From Tetramitus jugosus (lineage: Eukaryota; Heterolobosea; Eutetramitea; Acrasida; Vahlkampfiidae), in contig OW569358.1 in assembly GCA_937625935.1 (NCBI GenBank), positions 434,001-498,000 of the forward strand: 64,000 nucleotides of DNA, in the 5' to 3' direction. The translations under genes and the position numbers were made by a program. Under the pieces are notes generated by a model. The model was given only the letters and a program-made list of their open reading frames with translations, was not told the DNA's origin and ran no database searches. The stretch's first letter is position 1; the number at the start of each line of letters is the position of its first letter. This document shows, piece after piece, positions 9,694-19,286 of the stretch.

Positions 9694-11946
9694 TTACTGT
9701 TGTTCAGCTGGTTCCTGAATTCGGGCTGCTACTTGCACAAATTCGCCTGCTTTGTCGACAAAGGATGGTACTTGTTCTTGAGCGTCAGCCAGAGGATTTT
9801 GTCTGCTTCTGAAACGTCGTAAATTCTCTATTTCAGATGGAGACATATCCAAACAGCGTTGGTGCCTTTTATAGGCAAAATCATCAAGTGTGGTGTTGAT
9901 GGTTAAAGATCCACGAGAGTAAAGAGCCAAGAGCGGATCACAGTTGTTGGGTCCGTTTTTGCGGATATAATCAGCCGCACTGCGTGCAAAAGTCCTCGCA
10001 TCTACTTTGGTTGCCTCGCTCTTAAAAGTAAATGGCTTTCTCTCTGCGCTTGTTAGATTTAACGTCTTGAGGGTTTGGGTTTTATGACAAAAGATTGGGC
10101 ACTTTCTTGTCAAATGACCGGCAAAAAGAGTCTCAATTGTTTTGAACACAAAATCCATGTGGTTACTGGGGTTGAAATGTGCTATTGCGAAATACAGTAC
10201 AGAGTCTTTGCTTGTTGGATGCTTTCCTACCTTGAGCACTTTAATTGACTCTTTCTCTTTCTCACTTAGCTTAATGACATCAAACCTACTCTCCACAAAA
10301 TGATAATCCTTATAATGGTGCTCTGGAGTTATCTCTTTAGATTTCATACCTTTTAATACATTAGCAACATCTTTCTTTTCAACTTGTAAATCTCTTGCTA
10401 TTTTCTTAGCGAGTTTATCAATTGTTGTGCAAATTCCAATATAATTTGGATTATTCGATTTCCTTGTGATTTTCAGACACAAATCCCTTCTATCTTGTGC
10501 GCAGTGCAACATATGAGACACAATCTGAGCCTCAGTTAGATCAATGAATTGGATGTTTTCCTCATCGATGTTGACAGTTTGATTATCTTGTGTTTTGATT
10601 ACGAATTTGTTTGTCACCCAGGTGTCAATACCAATCACAAACTTTCTGATGTATGCAATGATTACCAGATCTATGCGATTGAACATGTCTGGTGGAACAA
10701 GAGAAAATGCAAAGATGCAGTCTTCCAGTGTTACAACCAATTTTGTTTCGATCGACCTCATCAGTGTTGAATCCACATGTCCCTTTCGAAATGCCAGTTG
10801 GAATCTCTCTTCTCTCGAAGTCAACTCGTCCACAGCATCGATCAATACTCTGACCTTGCATACAGCGCTTGCATATGCCATAAAGCGAAACATATTTTCA
10901 GCAAATAAGTCCTGAGCGCGCGCATCAGTTAATACTTTTGTCAGAGTGGAATAAAAGATAGTAGCAACAACATTGTCGCATTCTGAACCCACAACTCGAG
11001 ACCAATCACAATTTTTAAAAATACTGACAGCAGTGCTTAGGAATTGAATGATCCTGACACGTTCTTTGTCCTTTGGTGAACTGTCAAATTGGTCTGATTC
11101 AGGTCTAACAGCGTTCAGAGATGGCATTACAACAACACTCTTACTTGGACTTTCTTTGTCCATCATAATATCCAAAAGCGAAGTGATCGACAACCTTTCG
11201 TTTTGCAAATTCTGATACTTTACAGTCTCTCCAGATTTGGTTTCGGAAATCTCCAGGACATACCTGTGAGTCTTAGGTAAGGCTTCAGAACTCGATTGTA
11301 CATGCACCAAATTTGGTATGCTCATTTCGCTAAACAATTTTGCAGAACGAGCTTTATCCTTGCTGATATGACAGAGTGGGCGATTCAGTTGTGTGGTCTG
11401 CAAAAAAAGGATCAGCATGTCACCCAGTGTAGTCCTCGAGCTTGCACCAGATGAGAGAATTTGACACATGTATTGAATGGCATTCAACTTCGATTCATTA
11501 CCGTGAGTTACTGATGGGGCAGTTGCGTGTATTTCAAGGAAGCCTTTCATGCCACCCTTCGGGAAAAATTTGTGCAGTTTGTTACACTGAAGCATTGCAT
11601 CGAAGAGACGATCCGACGTTTCAAAGAATTTCTTGAGTTCTTCTTTTCTCTGTTCAAAGTTTAAACGGTCAAATGAGTTCTTCCTCTCTATGCTGTTTTT
11701 CTGACAAGCATCGAATAAGTTGTATGTGTCTCCAAGTGCTTTTTTTTGCAGGATCTGTTGGGAAAAAAAACGAAATTGTTCATCTGGGGAGCTTTCACTC
11801 TCTGTTGGTAGTGATTGTACGGCTTCAATATGACTGGATCCGCTGTCTGTGTTGGAGATTTTGTTTGTTCGAGGTCTCTTTTTCTCTCGAGCATCATTCT
11901 TGGACGAAGACTTGCCCTTCTTGTCTGAAGCCTTTCTTTTGGTCAT
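9694..11946 (-). CDS. Unrecognised 750-aa nuclear-type protein
   Basis: A single uninterrupted 750-aa frame from ATG 11944-11946. The first 35 residues are Lys/Arg/Ser-rich with basic clusters (KKGKSSSKNDAREKKRPR) typical of nuclear localisation. The rest is globular, alpha/beta-looking, with regular hydrophobic spacing. A segment VRVLIDAVDELTSREERF near residue 365 resembles the Walker B region of STAND-type ATPases, but no P-loop (GxxxxGK[ST]) is present, so ATPase activity is not supported. Near 630-650 a Cys/His cluster (KCPIFCHKTQ) occurs. I do not recognise the family. The gene is divergent from the scramblase gene (219 nt leader) and convergent with the ankyrin gene. Confidence 0.78.
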   Translation of the reverse strand: MTKRKASDKKGKSSSKNDAREKKRPRTNKISNTDSGSSHIEAVQSLPTESESSPDEQFRFFSQQILQKKALGDTYNLFDACQKNSIERKNSFDRLNFEQRKEELKKFFETSDRLFDAMLQCNKLHKFFPKGGMKGFLEIHATAPSVTHGNESKLNAIQYMCQILSSGASSRTTLGDMLILFLQTTQLNRPLCHISKDKARSAKLFSEMSIPNLVHVQSSSEALPKTHRYVLEISETKSGETVKYQNLQNERLSITSLLDIMMDKESPSKSVVVMPSLNAVRPESDQFDSSPKDKERVRIIQFLSTAVSIFKNCDWSRVVGSECDNVVATIFYSTLTKVLTDARAQDLFAENMFRFMAYASAVCKVRVLIDAVDELTSREERFQLAFRKGHVDSTLMRSIETKLVVTLEDCIFAFSLVPPDMFNRIDLVIIAYIRKFVIGIDTWVTNKFVIKTQDNQTVNIDEENIQFIDLTEAQIVSHMLHCAQDRRDLCLKITRKSNNPNYIGICTTIDKLAKKIARDLQVEKKDVANVLKGMKSKEITPEHHYKDYHFVESRFDVIKLSEKEKESIKVLKVGKHPTSKDSVLYFAIAHFNPSNHMDFVFKTIETLFAGHLTRKCPIFCHKTQTLKTLNLTSAERKPFTFKSEATKVDARTFARSAADYIRKNGPNNCDPLLALYSRGSLTINTTLDDFAYKRHQRCLDMSPSEIENLRRFRSRQNPLADAQEQVPSFVDKAGEFVQVAARIQEPAEQQ

Positions 11947-12165
11947 AACTTAAGTAGAGGTGGATTTGTTTTTTGAAGAGTTTGCTTTTTTGGCGTTTAC
12001 CGTTACGAATTTCCTTTCACCAAGGACCAACTCAGATTTCTCCGTTGGTTTCCACAACGAAGCGGAGAAGCATTCGGTGACGTCACGAAGCAAACAACAA
12101 AGTAAAGCGCAATTGGTTGTATTAAAAAAGCGTTGAACGAAGGAATTGGTGCACAAAGTTTTAGA

Positions 12166-13203
12166 ATGGGTTGCATCACTCAAACTTCTTCCAAAGTCAT
12201 TGTGATCTTCGTGGTTGTATTGATTTTCAACTGGATGCTTTTTGGGCTACTTTTAGACCAAGGAATTGACCAGAATCCACAGATATCGTATAAAACCAGG
12301 CTCTCCCCTGCCATTGTTTCAAGTCAATACAACATAAGTACAAGTACTATCCAATACAAAGTTTTCAATATGAATGTGCCATACCCCTTAGATCCTGTAA
12401 CTAGTTCAACTCTCCCATTCCCTGAAAGGTCTGCCACTGCAGGGAAGAAGGTCAATTTACCACCGCCTCCTGTTAGGTGCACAACAACCACAGTGACTAC
12501 TCATGTTGTGAGAAGGTCTGAGAGCTCATCTCAACTCATCGATGGTTCTGGGGGTGATAGCACTCGAGACATCGTTGATACAATATTCAACTCCAATTCC
12601 AAGTGTTTGATCAAACAAAAGGTCGAAAACTTGGAACTTCTTACTGGATGGGAAACCAAAAATGCATACCAACTTCACTTTGGGAATGGCTTCCGAGGTT
12701 TTGCTAAAGAAGAAAGTAGAACTGTGTCTAGACAATTATTAGGAGCATCCAGACCATTCGAAATGAAAGTTTATGTCAATGATCCTAGTAGCAACAAGGT
12801 TACTCCACTTCTCGTTGTCAACAGACCGTTCAAGTTTATTGGTGGTGAACTGGAGGTCAGAGATCACAACAAGACTCTTCTAGGTCATGTGAAGAAGCGA
12901 TTTTCAGTGACGAGTCGAAAGTTTGTTGTTACAGACCACTCTGGCCGAGAATGTTACTCGATGAGTGGGCACCATGTCATTGGGAAGTGTTTCAGTATTT
13001 ATGACTCTAAAATGGCAAGAAAGGGCGAAGTCGGTCGCATCCAGAAACAATGGTCTGGATTGCTGAAAGAAATGTTTACTGACGCTGACAACTTCGGTGT
13101 AGAGTTCCCTCAATCTGCCACTTCCCAAGAGAAGGCTCTACTACTGGCAGCCACTTTCATCATCGATTACTTGTTTTTTGAGAATAACCATCTGGTGTTC
13201 TAG
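12166..13203 (+). CDS. Phospholipid scramblase-family protein
   Basis: 345 aa from ATG 12166, the only ATG at the start of the frame. Residues about 150-345 match the scramblase/LURP fold: QKVENLELLTGWETKNAYQL, then ESRTVSRQLLGASRPFEM, GHVKKRFSVTSRKFVV, the Cys-bearing GHHVIGKCFSIYD and the C-terminal hydrophobic ALLLAATFIIDYLFFEN. By family it binds Ca2+ and perturbs lipid asymmetry, though activity is disputed for many members. Unusually there is a strong N-terminal transmembrane segment (VIVIFVVVLIFNWMLFGLLL, residues about 11-30) in addition to the usual C-terminal helix. The start MGC is a possible lipidation site but lacks Ser at position 6. Linker residues 40-145 are Thr/Ser/Pro-rich. 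Confidence 0.87.
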   Translation: MGCITQTSSKVIVIFVVVLIFNWMLFGLLLDQGIDQNPQISYKTRLSPAIVSSQYNISTSTIQYKVFNMNVPYPLDPVTSSTLPFPERSATAGKKVNLPPPPVRCTTTTVTTHVVRRSESSSQLIDGSGGDSTRDIVDTIFNSNSKCLIKQKVENLELLTGWETKNAYQLHFGNGFRGFAKEESRTVSRQLLGASRPFEMKVYVNDPSSNKVTPLLVVNRPFKFIGGELEVRDHNKTLLGHVKKRFSVTSRKFVVTDHSGRECYSMSGHHVIGKCFSIYDSKMARKGEVGRIQKQWSGLLKEMFTDADNFGVEFPQSATSQEKALLLAATFIIDYLFFENNHLVF

Positions 13204-13259
13204 ACCCAACGCGTAATAAATTCTTACCTATTCTCTTGAGATTTCGATTCTTGTTATTG

Positions 13260-15023
13260 TTAGTACTGTGTGTCTTTATATTGATCACACCAGGAAACGA
13301 TACTTGAAATTTCATCTACTGGTTCCTTCAGATTCTTGTAGTAGTTGGTGTCATACCAGACGAGCAATCTGGGAACAGTGGTACGTGAACCCATGCTCTC
13401 GCCATATTGTACTTCCCATGACGCTAAATCATTCCGTCCGATATACTGCACGACAAGAGCATACTCAGGGGTTTTACGACACTCGCCCGACCTTGCTCTT
13501 ATATGAGAAAAGAAGTTTGATGAGTTCCTTCTGGGAGTTGAAAGTGTCGCGAAGAGATCACTAACATATTGTGGATAGACAAGAAGTAGCTTGTTCAAGT
13601 ATTTCTCTGGTTCATTGGTGTTTCGAGTTGCTAGGATCTCTGTGTTGTTGATTCAAAACAATGCATTGTGTAAGTGAGAGATGAACCAATTTGCACAACA
13701 ATACTGAAGATACGAACTTTCATACTCGTCTTCAAAGCTTTTATCCACAGACAGGAAGGCGTAGAGCTTTGCTTTACTTCCAAATATATCATCACTGTAA
13801 GGTACTGTCGTTGGGCTTAAGAAAACCCGGTTCGATAACACTAACCATAGTATCTGATTGATCTGAACAGAAAATACACAATATAGTTAAGTAAATTATG
13901 ATTGCGACACATGAAATGGTGGTGCTGTACATACACTTTCGTCGGACAGTGTACGGACTCTGCCTGTCTGAAGAAAACGATCATTCAATAGCTCTTTGAG
14001 ACGATTAATCTTTGGAATATCACGTAATGTGCCATGAGAGAGTTCTCTATAGTTCCATGTCGACCAATGCACCTGCTCATCATGATAGAGACAGGGGAAC
14101 GGTACAATACAGCCATCTCTGGTATTGTGAACATTTGAAATCATGTAACTCAATAGAGGTTCCTCATATTTGAGATAATGTCTCAACAATGAGTATCCAA
14201 AACCAGACGTTCTTGCATGGTTCAAACTCTCCATTGCGTTGATGAATCCGGGCCTATAACCCACAGCAATCGTCCTGCCAGATACCAAACACTTTGAATT
14301 GGATGTCTGTATCTCCGATCTTACCAACTGCACGACTCGAGAAAGAACACCTGAGCTCGAACTCTCATCGAACATGGCATAGAAATGAGAGTATCTCTTG
14401 AAGATTCCCATAATTGCAGTTTGGAGCAACATGGACAAACCAAAATCATTTCTGTTCTGGTTCATTCGCATTGCTTCTTTCAAAAGAGCCATGGAATTAC
14501 CTGCATCAAGCTCTAATATCTTCGTGTCTGTTTGTTGTTCCTTTGTCGTATCCTTTTTCATGGGCCCAATATTCTTTGGAGAGTCGTCATTGAGCCTCGA
14601 CGGTTGAAACACCTGTACATGCACAGAATTATTGTCAATCTTCTTGAGATACACACTGGACGCTCCCAGATTCAATCTCAAATACACCACAATCTCACTG
14701 TCCTTATCCATGAACCTCGCGCCAAAAAAATTGTCCGAAGCTTTGGGAAACAATTGTAAAGTGTTCAACGCCAACAAAATATGAACAACGTGTTCCTTGT
14801 CATCGTCAGAGTGAACGCTACTGCTTTGGTCGTTCATCATGTGATGCTGCTCCACTTCTTGTTGGGTCATGACAAGACAATCGCGCACTCCCTGTATCAA
14901 CAACAATGACTTGATTTCATTTCGTAAGCTTTCAACAATGGCTTGATTGGAAGTAATGTTGGACACATGGACAAGAAATGGTTCACATTCACAGAGAACT
15001 TTCTCCAGGCACACAGAGGACAT
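13260..15023 (-). CDS. Unrecognised multi-exon protein; 3' structure uncertain
   Basis: Exon 1 (15023-13935) encodes 363 aa from MSSVCLEKVLCECEPF. Intron 1 (13934-13863, GTATGT to TTCTGTTCAG, 72 nt) is clear and continues in frame into INQILWLVLSNRVFL. Exon 2 then meets an in-frame TGA at 13653-13655, while the frame stays open past it to TAA/TAG at 13260. The best model removes 13725-13561 (GTATGA donor, TATGTTAG acceptor, 165 nt, multiple of three), giving FEDD joined to LFATLSTPRRNSSNFF. Alternatives are listed among the findings. The protein has a mostly hydrophobic alpha/beta composition and an acidic Asp/Ser linker near residue 70. No family was recognised. It converges on the scramblase gene, 56 nt apart. 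Confidence 0.62.
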
Positions 15024-15185
15024 TTTGTCTTTTTTTTCTTGGGGGAATTTGTTTGTGTTTTAGGTAAAGGAGAACACAACACAAAGAACTTCTTTTCACT
15101 TGACAGACGGAATGTTTCATGTCACAGATGATTGACGAACGGGATACTTGACAGACGAACTGTAAGAAAGTGTGAAGGGCTGGCG

Positions 15186-15194
15186 TATAAAAGG
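15186..15194 (+). promoter_or_regulatory. TATA box of the cofilin gene
   Basis: TATAAAAGG occurs 87 nt before the cofilin ATG, followed by an A/C-rich leader. This is the clearest canonical TATA box found in the window, and fits strong expression of an abundant actin-binding protein. Confidence 0.6.
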
Positions 15195-15280
15195 CCAGAT
15201 GTCTGGTGCAAAACAACAACCAAGCAAATATACAACAATACTCATCAGTAACTAATAAGCTACCGTAAATACATCTAAAG

Positions 15281-15717
15281 ATGGAGGAAGCAGTCTCTGA
15301 ATGTGGTAATGGCGTTGTCATGGGTTGGAATTCCAGTTTGAGTTCCTCAAGGGTGAACATAAATTTGTTGCTTTCCTTATTAGAGATGGTTCTATTCAAG
15401 TGGAGCGAACTGGTTCTTCTCTGGAGGAGTTGGTCCAAGGTTTACCAAGCAATGAATGCAGATACGCAGTGTATAGAGCTAGCTACACTGTGCCTTCTGA
15501 AATTCAAGGAATGGCTGACAGTCAAAGAAGCAAAAGTGTCATGATACTATGGGCTCCATCGACTGCCAACATCAGAAACAAATTTGTTTACTCTGCTACT
15601 CGGATTCCATTCGGAAATCGCATCAACTTCTCTGGATTGGGTATTCAAACCAGCGATGTCAATCAACTCTCTGAAGAAGAGATCTTGGGTAAGTGCAAAG
15701 CTTTCTTCAAGCATTGA
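15281..15717 (+). CDS. ADF/cofilin
   Basis: The C-terminal 126 residues (15337-15717) are a clear ADF-homology domain: FEFLKGEHKFVAFLI, LPSNECRYAVYRASY, the actin-binding long helix in ILWAPSTANIRNKFVYSA, and SDVNQLSEEEIL. By family it binds and severs actin filaments. The N-terminus MEEAVSEC at 15281 matches the AVSDEC start of cofilins but lies in another frame. Removing 15314-15336 (GTTGTC to TTCCAG, 23 nt) joins the frames and gives 137 aa with the spacing of actophorin. A frameshift or assembly error is the alternative. A GTAAGT at 15690-15695 could start a last intron, but the uninterrupted end already has normal length. TATA box upstream. Confidence 0.85.
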
Positions 15718-16034
15718 TAACCAAGGAGTGAATAACTTTCCTCAATCATGTACATAGCATCTTCCTCCGTCAGAACTTCTTTCATCTTGGTTGTAACATG
15801 TCATTGTTATCCTGGAGTTCTCTGAACGGAGTTGTTGGTCACCGTTAATTTGGTCGAGAAGTGTCCATGTCTCTGCATAATTTTCACCTCGGATCATCGG
15901 GAAATAAAATCAACCAAAAAATTTTCGCGATAAACTTTGCTCTGTTGTTTGAAAAAAAAAAGCAAACCACAACACAACAAGCTGTTAAAAAGAACGTCGA
16001 TTGTTGAAATTCGTTCAATTCGATCCTTACATCA
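15718..16034. other. Intergenic between cofilin and CTR9
   Basis: 317 nt containing the cofilin 3' UTR and CTR9 leader. No gene, RNA or repeat is seen apart from A-runs near 15951 and A/C-rich sequence ahead of CTR9. Confidence 0.5.
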
Positions 16035-19000
16035 ATGTCATCAACATCCACGACGATCATCAATGGAGGTGGTGCTACAACAGCCATATCATCCAATCTA
16101 TGGATTCCTCTGCGTGGCTCCAAAGAAGTCCTTCAAATACCGACAAGTGAACTTTTGAGCATTGATTCATCATCCATGATTGGCATACTCAAGGACGAAT
16201 CAGCTCCACTCGACATTTGGTTAAACACTGCCCTAGAGTACCTCAAACTGGGAAAAGACGCTGATTTTGAAACGATTCTTCAGAGAGCAACCAGTGATGG
16301 TGATTCTTCTTCTGCTAGTGGTGGTATTGGTGGTGGTGCAAGTGACTCAGCTCACTATCAACAACAACAACAACAACAGCCAGAAGGACGCATCAAACTG
16401 TTGAATGCACTCGCTGGTTACTATATTGAGAAGGCACGATCGAATCGATCAGACAATGAACAAAAAGAAGAGTTTTATTCAAGGGCCAATCAATTGATAA
16501 AGACTGCAGAGATGATTGATCATTTGCATACGACGACTTTTGCTTCCAAAGGTGTCATGTACCTCAATCAGAATGAACATCAGAGAGCGATGGGACCGTT
16601 TGGTGTGGCTCTCACATCAGATCCTCACAATGTTCCTGCCATGCTCGGAAAAGCATGTATTCTGTACAATCAGAAGAACTACAAGGAGGCACTAGAGTTG
16701 TATCAAGAGGTTCTGAAAACGGTTGGATCATCTTGTCCTGCTGCTGTTCGACTTGGCATTGGTCTCTGTCACTACAATCTGGGCAATTTGAAGATGGCTC
16801 GATATGCGTTTGAGCGTGTGCTACAATTGGAAGACAATGCCAATGCACTGGTTGCTCTGGCCATCTTGGATTTGAATTCACCAGTGGATCAGACGACTGA
16901 TTCTTCGTCGTCATCAAGTCACATTGAGAGAGCCATGAAGAGATTCACAAAGGCATTCTCTCTCGATCCATCCAATCCCATGGTACTCAATCACTTGGCC
17001 AATCACTTTTTCTACAACAATCAGATGGAGAAGGCACAGACACTGGCATCGAACGCGTACAAGAACTCTCAAGTCGATGAAGTAAGAGCAGAGAGTTGTT
17101 ACCACATGGCTCGCTCCTATCATGCCACCGGAAACTATGAAGCTGCATTCTCTCACTACTATAGAATTGTGATGCACTTGTGGCCAGATTTTGTTCTAGG
17201 TCGATTTGGTCTCGGTCAAATGTACCTCCAGAGAAATGATATCGATAAGGCCATGGGTGAGTTCCAGCGTGTACTCAAGATGGAACCTGACAATTTTGAA
17301 ACGAACAAAATCTTGGGTGCTCTCTCAGCCGAGAAGGGCAAGTTTGATCAAGCACTGTCCTACTATCAAAAGGCACATTCGATCAATCAGAACGATGAGC
17401 AAGTGTTGGTCGAAATTTCCAAATTTGAGCATCATAGTCCACAAGTCGCACTCGACGCACTGCTCAAGGCAAAACACATTATGGAGATGAAGAATCAATC
17501 GCTGTCACACGAGTTGTATATTAATTTGGCATGTTTGTACCATAGATTAGGAGATATTAAGGAAGCCCACAAGTATGCTATCAAGTCACTGGACACTGCG
17601 GGCATAACGCTGAATGAGGCCATCGAAATGGACGTGTCATCGCACAATCTGTCCTTCTTGTTCAATGTGGCTCGCATCTTGCAGGATGCACGACGGACTC
17701 AACATGCAAAGAAACTCTTCTTGAACATTCTGAAGCACCATATTGGGTACTATGATTGCTATTTGGCATTGGCTATGATTCATCATGAAGATGGTGATGA
17801 TACCCAGGCATTGGCCTATCTGAAGACAGCCACCAAGCTCTTCCCAAAGAACCCTGTCACTTTCTGTGCCATGGGTTACATTTATATGAACCAAACGACA
17901 CCAAACTACAATTTGGCTCAAAAGCAGTTTGAACACGTGAATCAAAACATTGATGCAAAGGACGGAACAGCTCTCGTTGGCCTTGGAACCATCTACTTCC
18001 ATTCTGCTACCAGTTCAAAGACCATGGAAATGGACAAGTCTGAAAAGTATTTGCAGTATGCATCAGACTATTTTGAGAGAGCTCTGAGATATGATCCTCA
18101 CAACATGTATGCAGCACTATCCCTCGGTGCTGTTCTCGCTCAGAGAGGATACTTGAGTGATGCAAGAGAAATATTCACCAATGTGCAGGAGAGCAGTGCA
18201 TTGAGTCTAAAAGCCAAATCGTGCATCTCTACCACTTGGCTCAATTTGGCTCACGTGTTCATGTGTCAAAAACAGTTCACAAACGCTGCCTTGCTGTACC
18301 AAAAGGTGCTGAAGAAGCTCTACGACAATACGCACGTTCCTACATTGCATTGCTTGGCTGCATCATATTATGACGATCGCAAACTCAAGGAGTGCAAATC
18401 GATCCTACAACAAGCTCTTGTGATTGCTCCCAATGATATTAACCTGTGGTATGATCTAGCTGCTGCACACCATGAAAACTGTGTTGCTATCATGAAGTCT
18501 GATAAACCAACAGTCAGTCAAGCGCAAGAGGCACTGAATGAAATCGAACGAGCAAATGCTCTGTTCGTCTATGTGTCACAATTTGATAACTCCAAGATTT
18601 CTCATAAGGCCAAGGGATACGTCGAACACTGTGCAAAGACCCAAAAGAAGGCCGAAGAGGTCTTGGAAGTTGCCAAGGAAAAAGAAAGACAGTTGCAAGA
18701 GACTGAGAAGCAACGAACTGAAGCCCTTGATAGACTCAAGAGAGAACAACAACTCAAGAAGGAGCAAGAAGATCTCAAGAAGAAGGAAGAAGAGGATCTC
18801 AAGAAAAAGAGAGCAGAAGAATTGTTGGAGAAGACGAGAGAGCTACGAGAGAAGTACAGCACCAAGAGCCAAAGATCCATGGATGTCGACGAAGATGAAG
18901 AAGGTGGTGGCAAGAAGAGAAAACGAAAGTCAAAGAAGAAGAGAGATGAGGAGGAAGAGGAAGAGGAAGCACCTAGAAGCGACTCTGATGATGGCGGCGA

Positions 19001-19232
19001 GAAGAAGAAAAAGAAGGGCGGAAGGCTGAAGAAGGGCAAAGATGCCAAGAAACCAAAGAAAAAGAAGAGAAAGCAATCTTCCGACGATGAAGAAGAACCT
19101 GAAACTGGTGGCGATGACACTGCCATGAAGGACGAAGCTGACACTGAAACCAAAGTAGAAGATGAGACAAAGAAAGAAGAAGCATCTTCCAAGGTCAACC
19201 CAGAAGGCGAAGAAGAATTCCAGTTCGAATAA
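16035..19232 (+). CDS. CTR9: Paf1 complex subunit CTR9 (TPR protein)
   Basis: 1065 aa, intronless. The N-terminus matches CTR9: LWIPLRGSKEVLQIPTSELL, then SMIGILKDESAPLDIWLNTALEYLKLGK. About residues 130-890 are tandem tetratricopeptide repeats (for example PAMLGKACILYNQKNYKEAL and VLGRFGLGQMYLQRNDIDKA), the scaffold of the Paf1 complex that travels with RNA polymerase II and promotes H2B ubiquitination and H3K4 methylation. The last about 180 residues are a coiled and highly charged Lys/Glu/Asp tail with basic clusters (KKRKRKSKKKR), as in other CTR9 proteins, and end EEEFQFE. Length agrees with family members of about 1,000-1,170 aa. A polyQ/Gly insert sits near residues 95-120. Confidence 0.95.
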   Translation: MSSTSTTIINGGGATTAISSNLWIPLRGSKEVLQIPTSELLSIDSSSMIGILKDESAPLDIWLNTALEYLKLGKDADFETILQRATSDGDSSSASGGIGGGASDSAHYQQQQQQQPEGRIKLLNALAGYYIEKARSNRSDNEQKEEFYSRANQLIKTAEMIDHLHTTTFASKGVMYLNQNEHQRAMGPFGVALTSDPHNVPAMLGKACILYNQKNYKEALELYQEVLKTVGSSCPAAVRLGIGLCHYNLGNLKMARYAFERVLQLEDNANALVALAILDLNSPVDQTTDSSSSSSHIERAMKRFTKAFSLDPSNPMVLNHLANHFFYNNQMEKAQTLASNAYKNSQVDEVRAESCYHMARSYHATGNYEAAFSHYYRIVMHLWPDFVLGRFGLGQMYLQRNDIDKAMGEFQRVLKMEPDNFETNKILGALSAEKGKFDQALSYYQKAHSINQNDEQVLVEISKFEHHSPQVALDALLKAKHIMEMKNQSLSHELYINLACLYHRLGDIKEAHKYAIKSLDTAGITLNEAIEMDVSSHNLSFLFNVARILQDARRTQHAKKLFLNILKHHIGYYDCYLALAMIHHEDGDDTQALAYLKTATKLFPKNPVTFCAMGYIYMNQTTPNYNLAQKQFEHVNQNIDAKDGTALVGLGTIYFHSATSSKTMEMDKSEKYLQYASDYFERALRYDPHNMYAALSLGAVLAQRGYLSDAREIFTNVQESSALSLKAKSCISTTWLNLAHVFMCQKQFTNAALLYQKVLKKLYDNTHVPTLHCLAASYYDDRKLKECKSILQQALVIAPNDINLWYDLAAAHHENCVAIMKSDKPTVSQAQEALNEIERANALFVYVSQFDNSKISHKAKGYVEHCAKTQKKAEEVLEVAKEKERQLQETEKQRTEALDRLKREQQLKKEQEDLKKKEEEDLKKKRAEELLEKTRELREKYSTKSQRSMDVDEDEEGGGKKRKRKSKKKRDEEEEEEEAPRSDSDDGGEKKKKKGGRLKKGKDAKKPKKKKRKQSSDDEEEPETGGDDTAMKDEADTETKVEDETKKEEASSKVNPEGEEEFQFE

Positions 19233-19286
19233 ATGACAAAATAAAATTAACTTATGCTAGTCGCTCGTTGTTACAATCGATCCTCT

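Noticed and set aside
13653-13655. TGA as a selenocysteine codon
   Set aside because: The 3' flank is only 56 nt before the converging scramblase gene and I see no SECIS-like stem; an intron removes the stop in frame.
18602-19198. 198-codon minus-strand frame inside CTR9
   Set aside because: It is the antisense of the Lys/Glu-rich tail and reads as Ser/Phe runs, a typical shadow.
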